From Rhodoluna sp. (lineage in GTDB: Bacteria; Actinomycetota; Actinomycetes; Actinomycetales; Microbacteriaceae): a DNA stretch of 64,000 nucleotides. The DNA lies in NCBI RefSeq assembly GCF_024641065.1, contig NZ_JAHEDV010000001.1, forward strand, positions 62,001-126,000. Reading direction: 5' to 3'. Shown in pieces: positions 29,946-39,936 of this stretch (within the stretch, counting starts at the first letter, position 1; each line of letters starts with the position of its first letter). The notes beneath the pieces are model-generated. The model made no database searches, had not been told where the DNA came from, and worked only from the letters and a program-made list of their open reading frames with translations. Position numbers and translations under genes: made by a program.

Positions 29946-30854
29946 CTAGCCCTGATTCGAGATGAAATTTTGGATCGCGAGGGCAACCTCGCCAGGAACT
30001 TCGTAGTGGGTCAGGTGGCCAACTTTTGCGAAATCTACGTGGGTCACAGGAGGGGTGATCGTTGAAATCATTTCATTTTGCTGGCTTGGGCTGGTGATGT
30101 CATCTTTGCCTCCAGAAATCACTAGAACTGGAGTTTTGAACTTAGCTGAGTAATTAGACACACAGTCAGAAACTGAAGCGTTGTAACCCTCTACTGCAAC
30201 GCGACGGTTGGCAAAATCATTGAAATTTGCATCATGTTGAGCGTGCACCCACGAGCGAAGTTCTGCATTTCTTGATTTAGTCATCACAATGCTCATGCCA
30301 CGAACCATGGGCCAGCTCTTTAGCACGCCCTCGCCCAACTTCAGCGGCATTGCTTGAGCTAACCAAAAGAAGCTCTTAGCAACACCGGTGAGAGCAGCTT
30401 TTGGCCCTTTTAGTGCTGGTGCTGAAACAGGGTTTTCTAAAATTAGCGACTCAAAATCATCGCTTTCGGCGGCATGCCTAGCCACCACGATGCTGCCAAA
30501 ACTGTGCCCAAGTAGGTGTGGCTTCGCGTCAAGTCGCAGCCCGCTGATGAATTCGCCCACCCACTTCGAATACAACTCGATGGTGTGTTCGCCAGAGAAC
30601 GGAGTGCTTTCACCAAAACCAGGAAGATCAGGAATGTAGATATTTAGGTTCCCCAGTGCCCCAGTAATTGCCTCGAGTCCGCGGTGATTTCCACGGTATC
30701 CATGAATGAAAACTACTGCTGGTGCATCGACACGATCAGCTGGGTAATGCCAATAGCGAGTGACCGTGCCAGCTGCGTGCATTTCATGGCGAATTCCACG
30801 GATGCGTGCCGCCTGCGTAAGTTTCTCGGATACCAGAGTCAATTGATCACTCAC
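29946..30854 (-). CDS. Alpha/beta hydrolase
   Basis: VVFIHGYRGNHRGLE, LLGHSFGSIVV nucleophile elbow, GKDD, GHLTH. Confidence 0.92.
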   Translation of the reverse strand: MSDQLTLVSEKLTQAARIRGIRHEMHAAGTVTRYWHYPADRVDAPAVVFIHGYRGNHRGLEAITGALGNLNIYIPDLPGFGESTPFSGEHTIELYSKWVGEFISGLRLDAKPHLLGHSFGSIVVARHAAESDDFESLILENPVSAPALKGPKAALTGVAKSFFWLAQAMPLKLGEGVLKSWPMVRGMSIVMTKSRNAELRSWVHAQHDANFNDFANRRVAVEGYNASVSDCVSNYSAKFKTPVLVISGGKDDITSPSQQNEMISTITPPVTHVDFAKVGHLTHYEVPGEVALAIQNFISNQG

Positions 30855-30865
30855 TTTTCGACGGT

Positions 30866-33800
30866 TTAGACCGAGAAGTACTTTGCCTCTGGGTGGTGCA
30901 GAACCATGGCATCGGTTGACTGCTCTGGGTGAAGCTGAAGCTCTTCAGATAGCGTGACTCCGATTACCTCAGGCTTCAGCAATTCGACCAGTTTGGCTCG
31001 GTCTTCAAGATCTGGGCAAGCTGGGTAGCCGAATGAGTATCGAGCGCCGCGGTAGTCCAGTTTGAAGTGGCCTTCCATGTCACTCGGGTCTTCAGACGAG
31101 AATCCAAGCTCTTCGCGAACGCGGGCATGCCAGAACTCTGCGAGTGCCTCGGTTAGCTGCACTGAAAGTCCGTGAATCTCTAGATAGTTTCTGTAGTCAT
31201 TCGCCTGGTAGAGCTCATTGGCAAATTCTGAGATGCGGTTTCCCATGGTTACCAACTGGAATGGAACGACGTCAATTTCGCCGCTCTCTTTCGACTTCAC
31301 GAAATCACTTAGGCAAAGGTGGCGGTCACGCGCCTGGCGCGGGAACTTAAAGCGCATGCGCTCAGTTCCAGGAACACCGCCAGAACCACCGTCAGTAGCC
31401 CCTTCAGGCCCGTGGTGAAGGATTACCAAGTCATCTCCATCAGAGACCGCCGGGAAATACCCGTATACAACTGCGGCTTCGAGAAGGCCCTCGGTTTGAA
31501 TTCTGTCTAACCAAGACCGCAGACGCGGGCGACCCTCGGTTTCAACCAGCTCTTCGTAACTAGCGCCATCTTCGGCACGTGAAGGCTTCAGGCCCCACTG
31601 CCCCATGAAAGTCGCGCGTTCATCCAAGAACGATGAGTAATCGCGAAGCGGAACACCTTTGACCACTCGAACACCCCAGAAAGGCGGGGTCGGTATTTTG
31701 TTGTCAGAAGCAACGTCGGAACGTTCAGGCATCATGTCTGGAACAGTTCGCACCAAAAGGTTCTTAGGCTCGACCACTCGCTTTTTAAGAGCAGGAAGAA
31801 CTACATCGGTGTCTCCGCGTTTGATTTTGATAAGGGCGTCCATGAGACGCAGCCCCTCAAAGGCATCGCGCGCGTAGCGAACTTCACCCTCATAAATTTC
31901 GGCAAGATCTTGCTCGACAAAGCTTCGGGTTAGCGCGGCACCACCGAGAATTACTGGCCAACGTGTGGCTAGGCCACGTAGGTTCATCTCTTCGAGGTTT
32001 TCGCGCATGATTTGAGTTGACTTCACCAAAAGCCCGCTCATGCCAATCACATCAACTTCATTTTCTTCAGCGGCACGGATGATTTCGTTAATCGGTTGCT
32101 TGATGCCGATGTTCACGGTCTCAAAACCGTTGTTGCTCAAGATGATGTCAACAAGGTTCTTGCCAATGTCATGAACGTCGCCGCGAACAGTGGCGAGCAA
32201 AATACGACCCTTGCCGGTGTCATCAGTTTTTTCAATGAATGGCTCTAGGTGCGCAACGGCAGTTTTCATAACTTCAGCTGACTGAAGCACGAACGGCAGC
32301 TGCATTTCTCCCTTGCCGAATAGTTCGCCAACAACCTGCATGCCCTTGAGAAGGTGGTCGTTGATGATCTGTAAAGCGGTCATGCCTGACTTTAGAGCCT
32401 CGTCGAGATCTGGTTCGAGCCCCTTCTTCTCGCCGTCGATGATTCGGCGCTCAAGACGCTGGTCAAGCGGCATTGCAGCAAGTTCTTCAGCGCGAGAAAG
32501 CCTTTGGGCGGCTGAATCTACGCCACTGAATACATCCAAGAAGTGAGTCAACGGGTCGTAGGTGGTGTTGCCCTCGGCATCGTAGGTTCGCTTGTCATAG
32601 ATCAGGTCTAGAGCGGCCTGCAACTGCTCGGCAGGAATCTGACTTAGCGGCATGATGCGGGCTGCGTGCACAATTGCTGAGGTCAAGCCAACTTTTACAC
32701 ACTCGTGCAAGAACACCGAGTTCAGTACATGTCTGGCCGCTGGGCTGAGGCCGAATGAGATGTTTGAGATTCCTAGGGTGCTTTGAACCCCTGGGAATGA
32801 TTCATTCAGGCGGCGAATCGCTTCGATGGTTTCGATGCCATCGCGACGGGTTTCGTCTTGACCGGTGGCGATCGGAAAGGTCAGCGTGTCAACGGTGATG
32901 TCGACCAGACGCATTCCCCAGTTCTGCGTCAAATCTTCGATCAAGCGCTTAGCAATAGCAAACTTGGTGTCGGCAGTTCTGGCCTGGCCTTCTTCGTCAA
33001 TGGTTAGCGCAACTACTGCTGCGCCGTGCTCGCGCACCATTGGCATAATTCTGGCGAATCGCGAGTTCGGGCCATCGCCATCTTCATAGTTGACCGAGTT
33101 GATCATTGCTCGGCCACCCATGCACTCAAGACCTGCCTGAAGCACTGCAGGTTCGGTTGAATCGAGCACTAGCGGAAGAGTGGTTGCTGTAGCTAAACGA
33201 CTTACCAACTCGCGAGCATCGCGTGCCCCGTCGCGACCAACATAGTCGACACAAACGTCAAGCAGGTGCGCGCCCTCACGAGTTTGTGAACGAGCAATTT
33301 CGATGCATTCATCCCAGTTTTCAGCCAACATCGCATCGCGGAAAGCCTTCGAGCCGTTCGCGTTGGTTCGCTCGCCAATTGACAGGTAAGTCATGGTTTG
33401 GTCAAACGGTTGGTGTTGGTAAAGGCTGGCAAGACCGGGTTCATCGACAAGTGCTGGCCTGCTTGGGGCCTGACCGGCCACTGCCGCTGCAACTTCGGCA
33501 ATGTGCGCTGGTGTGGTTCCGCAGCAACCGCCGACGAGGCCGGCGCCGTAATCGTGAACAAACTGCAACTGAGCAGTCGCGAGCTCGCTCGGAGTCAGAG
33601 GATAGTGAGCACCGTGAGGGCCCAAGATTGGCAGGCCTGCGTTTGGCATAACCACTACTGGCAGATCTGAGAACTTAGAAAGGTAGCGAAGGTGTTCGCT
33701 CATTTCAGTTGGTCCGGTGGCGCAGTTCAAACCAATAGCGTCAATGCCGAGCGCACTCAAAGCGGTTAGAGCTGCACCAATTTCAGAACCGAGCAACATG

Positions 33801-34402
33801 GTTCCTGTTGTCTCGATGGTTACTGAAACCAAAATTGGCACACGGATGTCAAGTTCTGCCATGGCACGTTTAGCGCCAATAACCGCACTCTTTGCCTGAA
33901 GAAGGTCCTGTGCCGTTTCAATTAGGATTGCATCTGCGCCGCCGCGAATTAGGCCGCTTGCATTCTTTTGGTAGGCATCACGCAAGACAGAGAATTTTTC
34001 ATGGCCGAGGCTCGGAAGTTTGGTTCCAGGGCCCACCGAGCCCAGTACCCATCTTGGCTTTGACTCGGAAGAGAAATCGTCGGCAACTTTGCGAGCAACT
34101 ACTGCGCCTGCAAAAGCTAGCTCTTCAATGCGCTCTTCAATGTTGTATTCGGCTAGGTTTGCGAAGTTTGCACCAAAGGTGTTGGTTTCAATTGCCTCAG
34201 CGCCAGCCTTCAAATACTGAGCGTGAATCTTCTCGATGATGTCAGGTCGTGTGACATTCAGAATCTCGTTGCAACCCTCATAACCCTGAAAGTCATCCAT
34301 GGTTGGGTTTGATTCTTGAATCATCGTTCCCATGGCGCCGTCAGCGACGACCACTCTTGAACGAATAGCTTGAATTAGGGCTTCTGAACGGGGCGCAAAC
34401 AT
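30866..34402 (-). CDS. metH: Cobalamin-dependent methionine synthase
   Basis: 1178 aa full-length; GAMGTMIQ, GGCCGTTPAHI, ATVRGDVHDIGKNLV B12-binding motif, activation domain. Confidence 0.97.
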   Translation of the reverse strand: MFAPRSEALIQAIRSRVVVADGAMGTMIQESNPTMDDFQGYEGCNEILNVTRPDIIEKIHAQYLKAGAEAIETNTFGANFANLAEYNIEERIEELAFAGAVVARKVADDFSSESKPRWVLGSVGPGTKLPSLGHEKFSVLRDAYQKNASGLIRGGADAILIETAQDLLQAKSAVIGAKRAMAELDIRVPILVSVTIETTGTMLLGSEIGAALTALSALGIDAIGLNCATGPTEMSEHLRYLSKFSDLPVVVMPNAGLPILGPHGAHYPLTPSELATAQLQFVHDYGAGLVGGCCGTTPAHIAEVAAAVAGQAPSRPALVDEPGLASLYQHQPFDQTMTYLSIGERTNANGSKAFRDAMLAENWDECIEIARSQTREGAHLLDVCVDYVGRDGARDARELVSRLATATTLPLVLDSTEPAVLQAGLECMGGRAMINSVNYEDGDGPNSRFARIMPMVREHGAAVVALTIDEEGQARTADTKFAIAKRLIEDLTQNWGMRLVDITVDTLTFPIATGQDETRRDGIETIEAIRRLNESFPGVQSTLGISNISFGLSPAARHVLNSVFLHECVKVGLTSAIVHAARIMPLSQIPAEQLQAALDLIYDKRTYDAEGNTTYDPLTHFLDVFSGVDSAAQRLSRAEELAAMPLDQRLERRIIDGEKKGLEPDLDEALKSGMTALQIINDHLLKGMQVVGELFGKGEMQLPFVLQSAEVMKTAVAHLEPFIEKTDDTGKGRILLATVRGDVHDIGKNLVDIILSNNGFETVNIGIKQPINEIIRAAEENEVDVIGMSGLLVKSTQIMRENLEEMNLRGLATRWPVILGGAALTRSFVEQDLAEIYEGEVRYARDAFEGLRLMDALIKIKRGDTDVVLPALKKRVVEPKNLLVRTVPDMMPERSDVASDNKIPTPPFWGVRVVKGVPLRDYSSFLDERATFMGQWGLKPSRAEDGASYEELVETEGRPRLRSWLDRIQTEGLLEAAVVYGYFPAVSDGDDLVILHHGPEGATDGGSGGVPGTERMRFKFPRQARDRHLCLSDFVKSKESGEIDVVPFQLVTMGNRISEFANELYQANDYRNYLEIHGLSVQLTEALAEFWHARVREELGFSSEDPSDMEGHFKLDYRGARYSFGYPACPDLEDRAKLVELLKPEVIGVTLSEELQLHPEQSTDAMVLHHPEAKYFSV

Positions 34403-34458
34403 AGGCTTTCAGTCTACCTGAGGCGTATTCGATGACGGTGGTCGAATATACTTATGGG

Positions 34459-35376
34459 ATGCCCGAAATTTCTTTGCTTCGCACCACAGCGATTGACAAT
34501 AGCTCATTGAAAAACATAACTGCCATGTTGTCTGCTCGAGCAGCCCTCAAAGAGCCAACACTGTCGTTTGAATTTTTTCCTCCAAAAGATGAGGCGAGCG
34601 AGGCCACACTTTGGGCGACTTTCGAAAAATTGCTCGAGGTCTCCCCTGATTTTGTTTCAGTGACCTATGGCGCTGGCGGTTCAAACCGTGAGCGATCGTT
34701 GGCGGTTGTCGACCGCATGGCAAAGTCAGTTCTAACCATTGGTCACCTGACCTGTGTGGGTGCCACCCGCGAGAGCAGCATCGAAATTATTCGTCAGTTC
34801 GAAGCATCGGGCGTTTCAGCAATTCTCGCGCTTCGTGGCGACCCACCTAAAGATGATCCTGAGGCCTTGTCAAAGGGTTCGCTCAAGTCTGCTCTTGAAT
34901 TGGTTGAGCTGGTTCACGAGGTAACTGAACTTGAGGTTGGCGTAGCAGCTTTTCCTGAGGTGCATCCAGAATCACCGAATATGGCTCACGACTCAATGGT
35001 GCTTGCGCTCAAAGAGCAAGCTGGCGCCACCTTTGCGGTTACCCAACTCTTCTTCTCTTTGAAGGCTTACACCGATTTGGTTGCCAGCGCCAAGGCTGCA
35101 GGCTCGACCATGCCAATTGTTCCTGGAGTAATGCCAATTTCAAACGCCAAGCAGGTCATTCGAATGGCCGCAATGAGTGGCGCAGCGATGCCTCAAGAAC
35201 TTCTTGATTCGCTTGAAGGCTTGGATGATGATGCCGCTCGTAAAGTCGGCATGGCCTATTCGATCCAACTCTCCAAAGACTTGATCGCTGCCGGCGCCCC
35301 TGGCATCCACATCTATTCGTTGAACCAGCACGTTGCTGCTCTCGAACTGGCGCGTGGCGCCGGGCTATGTCAGTAG
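34459..35376 (+). CDS. metF: Methylenetetrahydrofolate reductase
   Basis: SFEFFPPKDE, SVTYGAGGS, ALRGDPPKD, FAVTQLFF; start 34459 favoured by TATACT-N6-ATG (34525 also possible). Confidence 0.92.
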   Translation: MPEISLLRTTAIDNSSLKNITAMLSARAALKEPTLSFEFFPPKDEASEATLWATFEKLLEVSPDFVSVTYGAGGSNRERSLAVVDRMAKSVLTIGHLTCVGATRESSIEIIRQFEASGVSAILALRGDPPKDDPEALSKGSLKSALELVELVHEVTELEVGVAAFPEVHPESPNMAHDSMVLALKEQAGATFAVTQLFFSLKAYTDLVASAKAAGSTMPIVPGVMPISNAKQVIRMAAMSGAAMPQELLDSLEGLDDDAARKVGMAYSIQLSKDLIAAGAPGIHIYSLNQHVAALELARGAGLCQ

Positions 35377-35395
35377 TTGTGCATAGTCTGCAGTT

Positions 35396-36127
35396 ATGAA
35401 CGAACAACTAAGTTTTGATTTCGGCCCGGCTTTGCCTGAGTGGGCAAAGAACCTCGCCGTTTTTGATCTAGAAACCACCGGTCTTGATCTAAGCGATGCT
35501 CGAATTGTGACTGCTTGCGCGCTTCGACTAGATGAAACTGGTCAAATCGTGGGTTCAAACAGCGAATGGCTGGCAGACCCGGTTATTGAAATTCCTACCC
35601 AAGCCTCGGATGTTCACGGCGTCACCACTGAAATTGCCAGACGAGATGGCCGCCCGGCTGCTGAAGTGGTTGAAGAGTTGCTCGAAACCATCCGCGATTT
35701 TTTCAAATCTGGAATACCGGTAGTTGCTTACAACGCGCCCTATGACTTCACTATTCTGCATTACGAAGCGCTGAGGCACGGATTCACCCCAATCGAGAAC
35801 CCAGGCCCAATCATTGACCCACTGGTGATTGACAAGTACTTGTCATTTCGCAAAGGCAAGCGTCGACTTGAAAATGCTGCTGAGTTTTATGGTGTTGAAC
35901 TGACTGATGCTCACAATGCCACTGCTGATGCAGTTGCGGCTGGGCGGGTTGCGCAGGCTATAGCAAAAACCTATGCCCAGAAATTGCCCGAATCGGCCCA
36001 AGAGCTCCACAATCTGCAGATTCTATGGAGCGAGGCAAACGATGCCTCGTTCGAGAAATATATGCGAAGTAATGTAAACCCAGATTTTGTCGTTGCTCGT
36101 GGCTGGCCACTCAAACTAACGAAATAG
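35396..36127 (+). CDS. DnaQ-like 3'-5' exonuclease
   Basis: FDLETTGLDLSDARIVTACAL, YNAPYDF, HNATADAVAAGRV (DEDDh). Confidence 0.93.
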   Translation: MNEQLSFDFGPALPEWAKNLAVFDLETTGLDLSDARIVTACALRLDETGQIVGSNSEWLADPVIEIPTQASDVHGVTTEIARRDGRPAAEVVEELLETIRDFFKSGIPVVAYNAPYDFTILHYEALRHGFTPIENPGPIIDPLVIDKYLSFRKGKRRLENAAEFYGVELTDAHNATADAVAAGRVAQAIAKTYAQKLPESAQELHNLQILWSEANDASFEKYMRSNVNPDFVVARGWPLKLTK

Positions 36128-36144
36128 CTTTCGCAAACTTAAAC

Positions 36145-36173
36145 AAAAAACCCCGCCTAGGCGGGGTTTTTCT
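36145..36173. terminator. Bidirectional terminator
   Basis: aaaaaaccccgcctaggcggggtttttct. Confidence 0.88.
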
Positions 36174-36309
36174 GGTCTCAACCTGAGCTCTGTGTGGACA
36201 GAACTCGATCTCGCGGTGATTGCTCACCGAAGTTTTGTTGCACGTCAGAGCAGAAGCTCTGGGCGGTTTGCCTGGCGCCGAAGCCGACGCGCTATAAGGC
36301 TTTGCCTTA
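36145..36309 (-). ncRNA. Candidate structured RNA / structured 3' UTR of rpmE2 (unassigned)
   Basis: Four consecutive hairpins (36185-36206, 36214-36229, 36246-36261, 36295-36309) upstream of a terminator in minus orientation; no ORF explains it. Confidence 0.45.
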
Positions 36310-36558
36310 GGCGCCGAAGCCCTTGTAACGTGCGTTGAAGCGCTCTACGCGACCGGCGGTGTCCATGATGCGCTGCTTACCGGTGTAGAACGGGTGTGAC
36401 TCTGACGAGATTTCTACGTCGAACACTGGGTAGGTGTTGCCGTCTTCCCACTCGATGGTCTTGCTGCTGCTCAAGGTTGAGCGAGTTAGGAAAGATGCAC
36501 CCGATGCTAGGTCGCGGAATACGACTGCTTCGTAAGTTGGGTGAATGTCTGCCTTCAT
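36307..36558 (-). CDS. rpmE2: 50S ribosomal protein L31 type B (zinc-free)
   Basis: [28 protein letters not shown]...; no CxxC; start at MKADIHP. Confidence 0.95.
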   Translation of the reverse strand: MKADIHPTYEAVVFRDLASGASFLTRSTLSSSKTIEWEDGNTYPVFDVEISSESHPFYTGKQRIMDTAGRVERFNARYKGFGA

Positions 36559-36659
36559 GGGAAAACTCCGTAATAATCGAAAACTTTGGGGTTCGTGCCA
36601 CAGGGCACTAAGGGACAAGCATAACAGATGGCTGAATGCTTTGGTAGTGATTTGGTTGC

Positions 36660-37445
36660 TTATTTGTGAGCGCGAACTCTGAAGCGACCATCCTCAAACT
36701 GAACTTTTAGGTTGTAACTAAAAACTTCAGAAACCTTCTCAGAGGTGAGCGTGCTGTGAATTTCACCGGCGGCAAATACCTGTCCGTCGTTGATCAACAT
36801 GGCGTGGGTGAATCCTTCTGGGATCTCTTCAAGATGGTGAGTAACCATGATCATGGCTGGGGCGCTCGGGTGTGATGCATACTCGCCGATGATGTCGATG
36901 GTCTGCTCGCGAGCGGCAAGGTCGAGGCTGGCAACTGGCTCATCCAGGAGCAAAATTTCTGGGTCGGGCATGACTGCGCGAGCAATTTGAACTCGCTTTC
37001 GCTCTCCGTCGCTCAGAGTTCCAAATGCGCGATCAGCGAGGTCTGATAGCTGCCACTCAGCTAGAACTCTTCTGGCGCGACGCTCATCGATGTCTTCGTA
37101 TTTCTCGTTCCATCGACCGGTCACACCATAGCTGGCTGTCATTACGGCATTTAGAACAGACTCAGAATTCGGAATGTGTGCAGCCAAAGCTGTTGATGCA
37201 AAGCCGATTCGAGTTCGCAGTTCAAAAACATTGATTTCGCCAAGTCGGTTACCCAGGATGGTTGCCTGACCGTGGGTCGGGTGAATTTGAGCCGCTGCAA
37301 CGCGCAACAGGGTGGTTTTACCTGCACCGTTTGGGCCAACAATCACCCATCGCTGGCTAGGTTCGACCTGCCAATCCACATTGTTGAGAATTGACCGGTT
37401 CTCTCGAACCACGGTGATGTTGTTGAGATCAATGACGCGTGACAT
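36660..37445 (-). CDS. ABC transporter ATP-binding protein
   Basis: [37 protein letters not shown]. Confidence 0.93.
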   Translation of the reverse strand: MSRVIDLNNITVVRENRSILNNVDWQVEPSQRWVIVGPNGAGKTTLLRVAAAQIHPTHGQATILGNRLGEINVFELRTRIGFASTALAAHIPNSESVLNAVMTASYGVTGRWNEKYEDIDERRARRVLAEWQLSDLADRAFGTLSDGERKRVQIARAVMPDPEILLLDEPVASLDLAAREQTIDIIGEYASHPSAPAMIMVTHHLEEIPEGFTHAMLINDGQVFAAGEIHSTLTSEKVSEVFSYNLKVQFEDGRFRVRAHK

Positions 37446-37450
37446 GGCTT

Positions 37451-38647
37451 TTAGCCTAGGCGATTACCGTTGATTGCCTTTTCATACACGCTGATGGTTT
37501 GGGCTGCGATGCTGTCCCAGCTGAAATGGTCTTCAACTCTCTTGCGGCCTGCTGCTCCAAATGCCTCGATGTCTTTGTGTTCCAACATGCGGTTTAGCGC
37601 AGCAGCAAAATCTCCCACGAACTTGGCTTCGTCAAGCGGCTTGCCGCTGCCATCCATGAGTTGTTCGATCTGAACCAGCAAACCGGTGCTTTCGTGCGCG
37701 ACAACCTCGGGAATGCCACCAGTGGCCGTTGCCACAACCGGTGTGCCACAAGCCATAGCTTCAAGATTCACGATGCCGAGTGGTTCATAGATTGATGGGC
37801 AGGCAAACACGGTCGCAGCAGAGAGCATCGCGATCAATTCAGGCCTGCTTAGGTGTTTTTCAACCCAAATCACGTTGTCTCGAACTTTTCGAAGCTCTGC
37901 GACCAAATCAGTAACCTCTTGCAAAATTTGTGGGGTGTCCGGAGCACCGGCGCAAAGCACCAGCTGAACATCGCTAGGAAGCTCACGTGCGGCCTTGAGC
38001 AGGTAAGGCAACCCCTTTTGCATCGTGATTCGGCCGACAAACAGCACCGAGCGCTTATCTGGATCTACACCGTTGGCCCGCACCAATTCAGGGTTATCGG
38101 CAGCCTGGAAGGCATCCAAGTCAATTCCGTTATGCACCACAGTGACTTTTTGAGGGTCTAACTGCGGGTAGGCGCGCAAAATATCCTGGCGCATGCCATC
38201 TGAGACCGCGATGATTCCGGTGGCGCCCTCATATGCGGTTCGCTCTACCCAGGATGAAAGGCGGTATCCCCCGCCGAGCTGCTGCTCTTTCCAAGGGCGC
38301 AATGGCTCAAGGCTGTGTGCAGTGATCAAGTGAGGAATCCCGTGAAGGGTTCCGGCGACCTGACCGGCAAAGTTTGCATACCAGGTGTGTGAGTGAACTA
38401 AGTCACCACCGGCGATTGCACTGACCATGGATAGGTCGGTTGCCATGGTCTGTAAAGCTCCGTTGACGCCTTCAAACTCGCTGGTGTGACGATATGCGAA
38501 TGTATCGGTTTCATTACGGTCTTCACCGAAACAATGCACCTTCACATCGATCTGTTTTCGTAAAACTCTCACTAATTCAGCGACATGTACGCCCGCACCG
38601 CCATAAATGAAGGGTGGATATTCCTTGGTGATCAGATCGATTCTCAT
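37451..38647 (-). CDS. glgA: GT4 glycogen synthase / probable alpha-maltose-1-phosphate synthase
   Basis: KEYPPFIYGGAGVHVAELV, YEPLGIVNLEAMACGTPVVATATGGIPEVV; divergent from glgC. Confidence 0.88.
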   Translation of the reverse strand: MRIDLITKEYPPFIYGGAGVHVAELVRVLRKQIDVKVHCFGEDRNETDTFAYRHTSEFEGVNGALQTMATDLSMVSAIAGGDLVHSHTWYANFAGQVAGTLHGIPHLITAHSLEPLRPWKEQQLGGGYRLSSWVERTAYEGATGIIAVSDGMRQDILRAYPQLDPQKVTVVHNGIDLDAFQAADNPELVRANGVDPDKRSVLFVGRITMQKGLPYLLKAARELPSDVQLVLCAGAPDTPQILQEVTDLVAELRKVRDNVIWVEKHLSRPELIAMLSAATVFACPSIYEPLGIVNLEAMACGTPVVATATGGIPEVVAHESTGLLVQIEQLMDGSGKPLDEAKFVGDFAAALNRMLEHKDIEAFGAAGRKRVEDHFSWDSIAAQTISVYEKAINGNRLG

Positions 38648-38694
38648 AGCGCAATGTTATCTACCGTTCATAAACGCGCAATAACATTTCGTAT

Positions 38695-39936
38695 ATGAGC
38701 ACGCCACGTATCTTTGGAATGGTCCTCGCCGGTGGCGAGGGCAAGCGACTAATGCCTCTAACGGCAGATCGCGCCAAACCTGCTGTGCCTTTCGGGGGCA
38801 GCTATCGACTAATCGACTTTGCACTGTCGAACCTGATTAATTCAGGTTTGCGTCGCATCGTCGTTTTGACCCAATACAAGTCGCACAGCCTCGACAGACA
38901 TATCTCTCAGACCTGGCGTATGTCTCCGCTACTTGGCGCCTATGTGGCTTCTGTGCCTGCTCAGCAGCGTCTGGGTAAGCGTTGGTTCTCGGGCAGCGCG
39001 GATGCAATTCTGCAGAGCATGAACTTGTTGAGCGATGAGCGACCAGACATCGTGGTCGTGGTCGGTGCCGACCACGTTTACCGCATGGATTTTGAGCAAA
39101 TGATTGAAGCTCACATTAAGTCGGGCCGCGGTGTGACCGTAGCTGCTATTAGGCAGCCGCTGAGTTTGGCCAACCAGTTTGGTGTCATCGAAGTTGATGA
39201 TGCCGACAACACCAAAATCGCCGCCTTCCGCGAGAAGCCAAGTGACCCCAAGGGTCTGCCTGACTCGCCGGGTGAAGTTCTGGCATCCATGGGTAACTAC
39301 GTATTCAGCGCCCAGGCACTGATTGACGCAATTGAACATGACGGAACACTCGAAAGCTCATCTCACGACATGGGTGGCGACATCGTGCCTTATATGGTCA
39401 GCCGAGATGACGCTGGTGTTTATGACTTCACTTACAACGAAATTCCGGGTTCTACCGAGCGCGACCACTCTTACTGGCGCGATGTAGGAACCATGGATTC
39501 TTACTATGAAGCTCACATGGACTTGATTTCGGTTATGCCGGTGTTCAACCTCTATAACCACGAATGGCCAGTTCACACTCAGCAGATCAACCTGCCGCCA
39601 GCAAAGTTCGTTCACGATGGCGAGGGCAACCAAGGGCGAACCACCGACTCAATAGTTTCGCTTGGAACTGTTGTTTCTGGAGGAATTGTTGAGCGAAGTG
39701 TGCTTTCACCAAACGTTCGCGTTCACTCACGTGCTTTGGTAACTGATTCAATTTTGCTTGACGGCGTTCAAATTGGACGCGATTGCACCGTTCGAAAGGC
39801 TATCCTCGACAAGAGCGTTGTCGTTGCTGATGGCGCCTCGATCGGTGTCGATAAGCAACGAGATATTGACCGCGGCTTCTATGTCACCGACTCGGGTATC
39901 ACCGTAGTTGGAAAGGGCGTGCTGGTTACTCCGTGA
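38695..39936 (+). CDS. glgC: Glucose-1-phosphate adenylyltransferase
   Basis: [46 protein letters not shown]. Confidence 0.97.
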   Translation: MSTPRIFGMVLAGGEGKRLMPLTADRAKPAVPFGGSYRLIDFALSNLINSGLRRIVVLTQYKSHSLDRHISQTWRMSPLLGAYVASVPAQQRLGKRWFSGSADAILQSMNLLSDERPDIVVVVGADHVYRMDFEQMIEAHIKSGRGVTVAAIRQPLSLANQFGVIEVDDADNTKIAAFREKPSDPKGLPDSPGEVLASMGNYVFSAQALIDAIEHDGTLESSSHDMGGDIVPYMVSRDDAGVYDFTYNEIPGSTERDHSYWRDVGTMDSYYEAHMDLISVMPVFNLYNHEWPVHTQQINLPPAKFVHDGEGNQGRTTDSIVSLGTVVSGGIVERSVLSPNVRVHSRALVTDSILLDGVQIGRDCTVRKAILDKSVVVADGASIGVDKQRDIDRGFYVTDSGITVVGKGVLVTP

